Source: Asticcacaulis sp. AC466 (lineage in GTDB: Bacteria > Pseudomonadota > Alphaproteobacteria > Caulobacterales > Caulobacteraceae). Taken from it: 43,248 bases of DNA. The translations under genes and the position numbers were made by a program. Below are positions 43,242-43,248 of the stretch, in pieces. The stretch spans positions 1 to 43,248 of the forward strand of contig NZ_AWGE01000027.1 in assembly GCF_000495815.1 (NCBI RefSeq), written 5' to 3'. Positions within the stretch are counted from its first letter, which is position 1. Each line of letters opens with the position of its first letter. Below the pieces are notes generated by a model that searched no databases, was not told the DNA's origin, and saw only the letters and a list, made by a program, of their open reading frames with translations.

Positions 43242-43248
43242 TCGCCTT

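Noticed and set aside
1..43248. CRISPR arrays, insertion sequences, prophage or defence islands
   Set aside because: I saw no regularly spaced repeats, transposase or integrase motifs, or clusters of short unknown genes. Gene content is housekeeping and transport.

Overview
The window looks like chromosomal DNA of a Caulobacterales-type alphaproteobacterium, with Asticcacaulis or Caulobacter relatives most likely. This is an inference from gene content: lgt-MidA-pgeF and UbiK-YbjN-proC neighbourhoods, two large TonB-dependent receptors, an EnvZ/OmpR-type pair, a class II DAHP synthase, many start codons with weak or absent Shine-Dalgarno sequences, and high-GC coding DNA throughout. I see no insertion sequence, phage, integron or CRISPR array. 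No gene-free stretch exceeds 300 bases. The longest is 130-421 (about 290 bases), which holds only a candidate leader hairpin.

Left part (1-6252): a truncated proline-rich lipoprotein, prs, and a minus-strand lgt > MidA-like methyltransferase > pgeF cluster. Divergent from lgt run a UbiK-type factor, a YbjN-domain protein and proC. At 6260-9994 a beta-propeller phytase lipoprotein and a TonB-dependent receptor diverge from a short region with a good Pho-box-like direct repeat. I read this as a phosphate-scavenging module. An FAD-dependent oxidoreductase (10138-11766) then converges on an EnvZ-like kinase and OmpR-like regulator.

Middle part (14047-24356): a TPR-sulfotransferase is followed by a second TonB-dependent receptor. 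That receptor carries a single-base frameshift about 105 codons before its end, and its leader holds a near-perfect palindrome. Then come a CNT nucleoside transporter, a hotdog thioesterase and a DUF3253 protein whose start codons lie only 25 bp apart around a palindromic Shine-Dalgarno site, and a four-gene Mla-type lipid transport operon (MlaE with STAS-like N-terminus, MlaF, MlaD, auxiliary lipoprotein).

Right part (24368-43241): on the minus strand lie scoAB-type CoA transferase genes and a methyltransferase > N-formylglutamate deformylase > folD > ferredoxin reductase run. These are followed by a Kef-type antiporter, a receiver-only regulator, a secreted GH43 protein, tRNA-Val(CAC), and gph divergent from a glmU-rpiA-gor-O-antigen ligase operon with ATGA overlaps. 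The end holds class II DAHP synthase, an unknown 111-residue protein, a MATE exporter and an SDR oxidoreductase. Most genes are housekeeping. The accessory points of interest are the phytase module, the frameshifted receptor with its candidate operator, and several compact start/stop arrangements.
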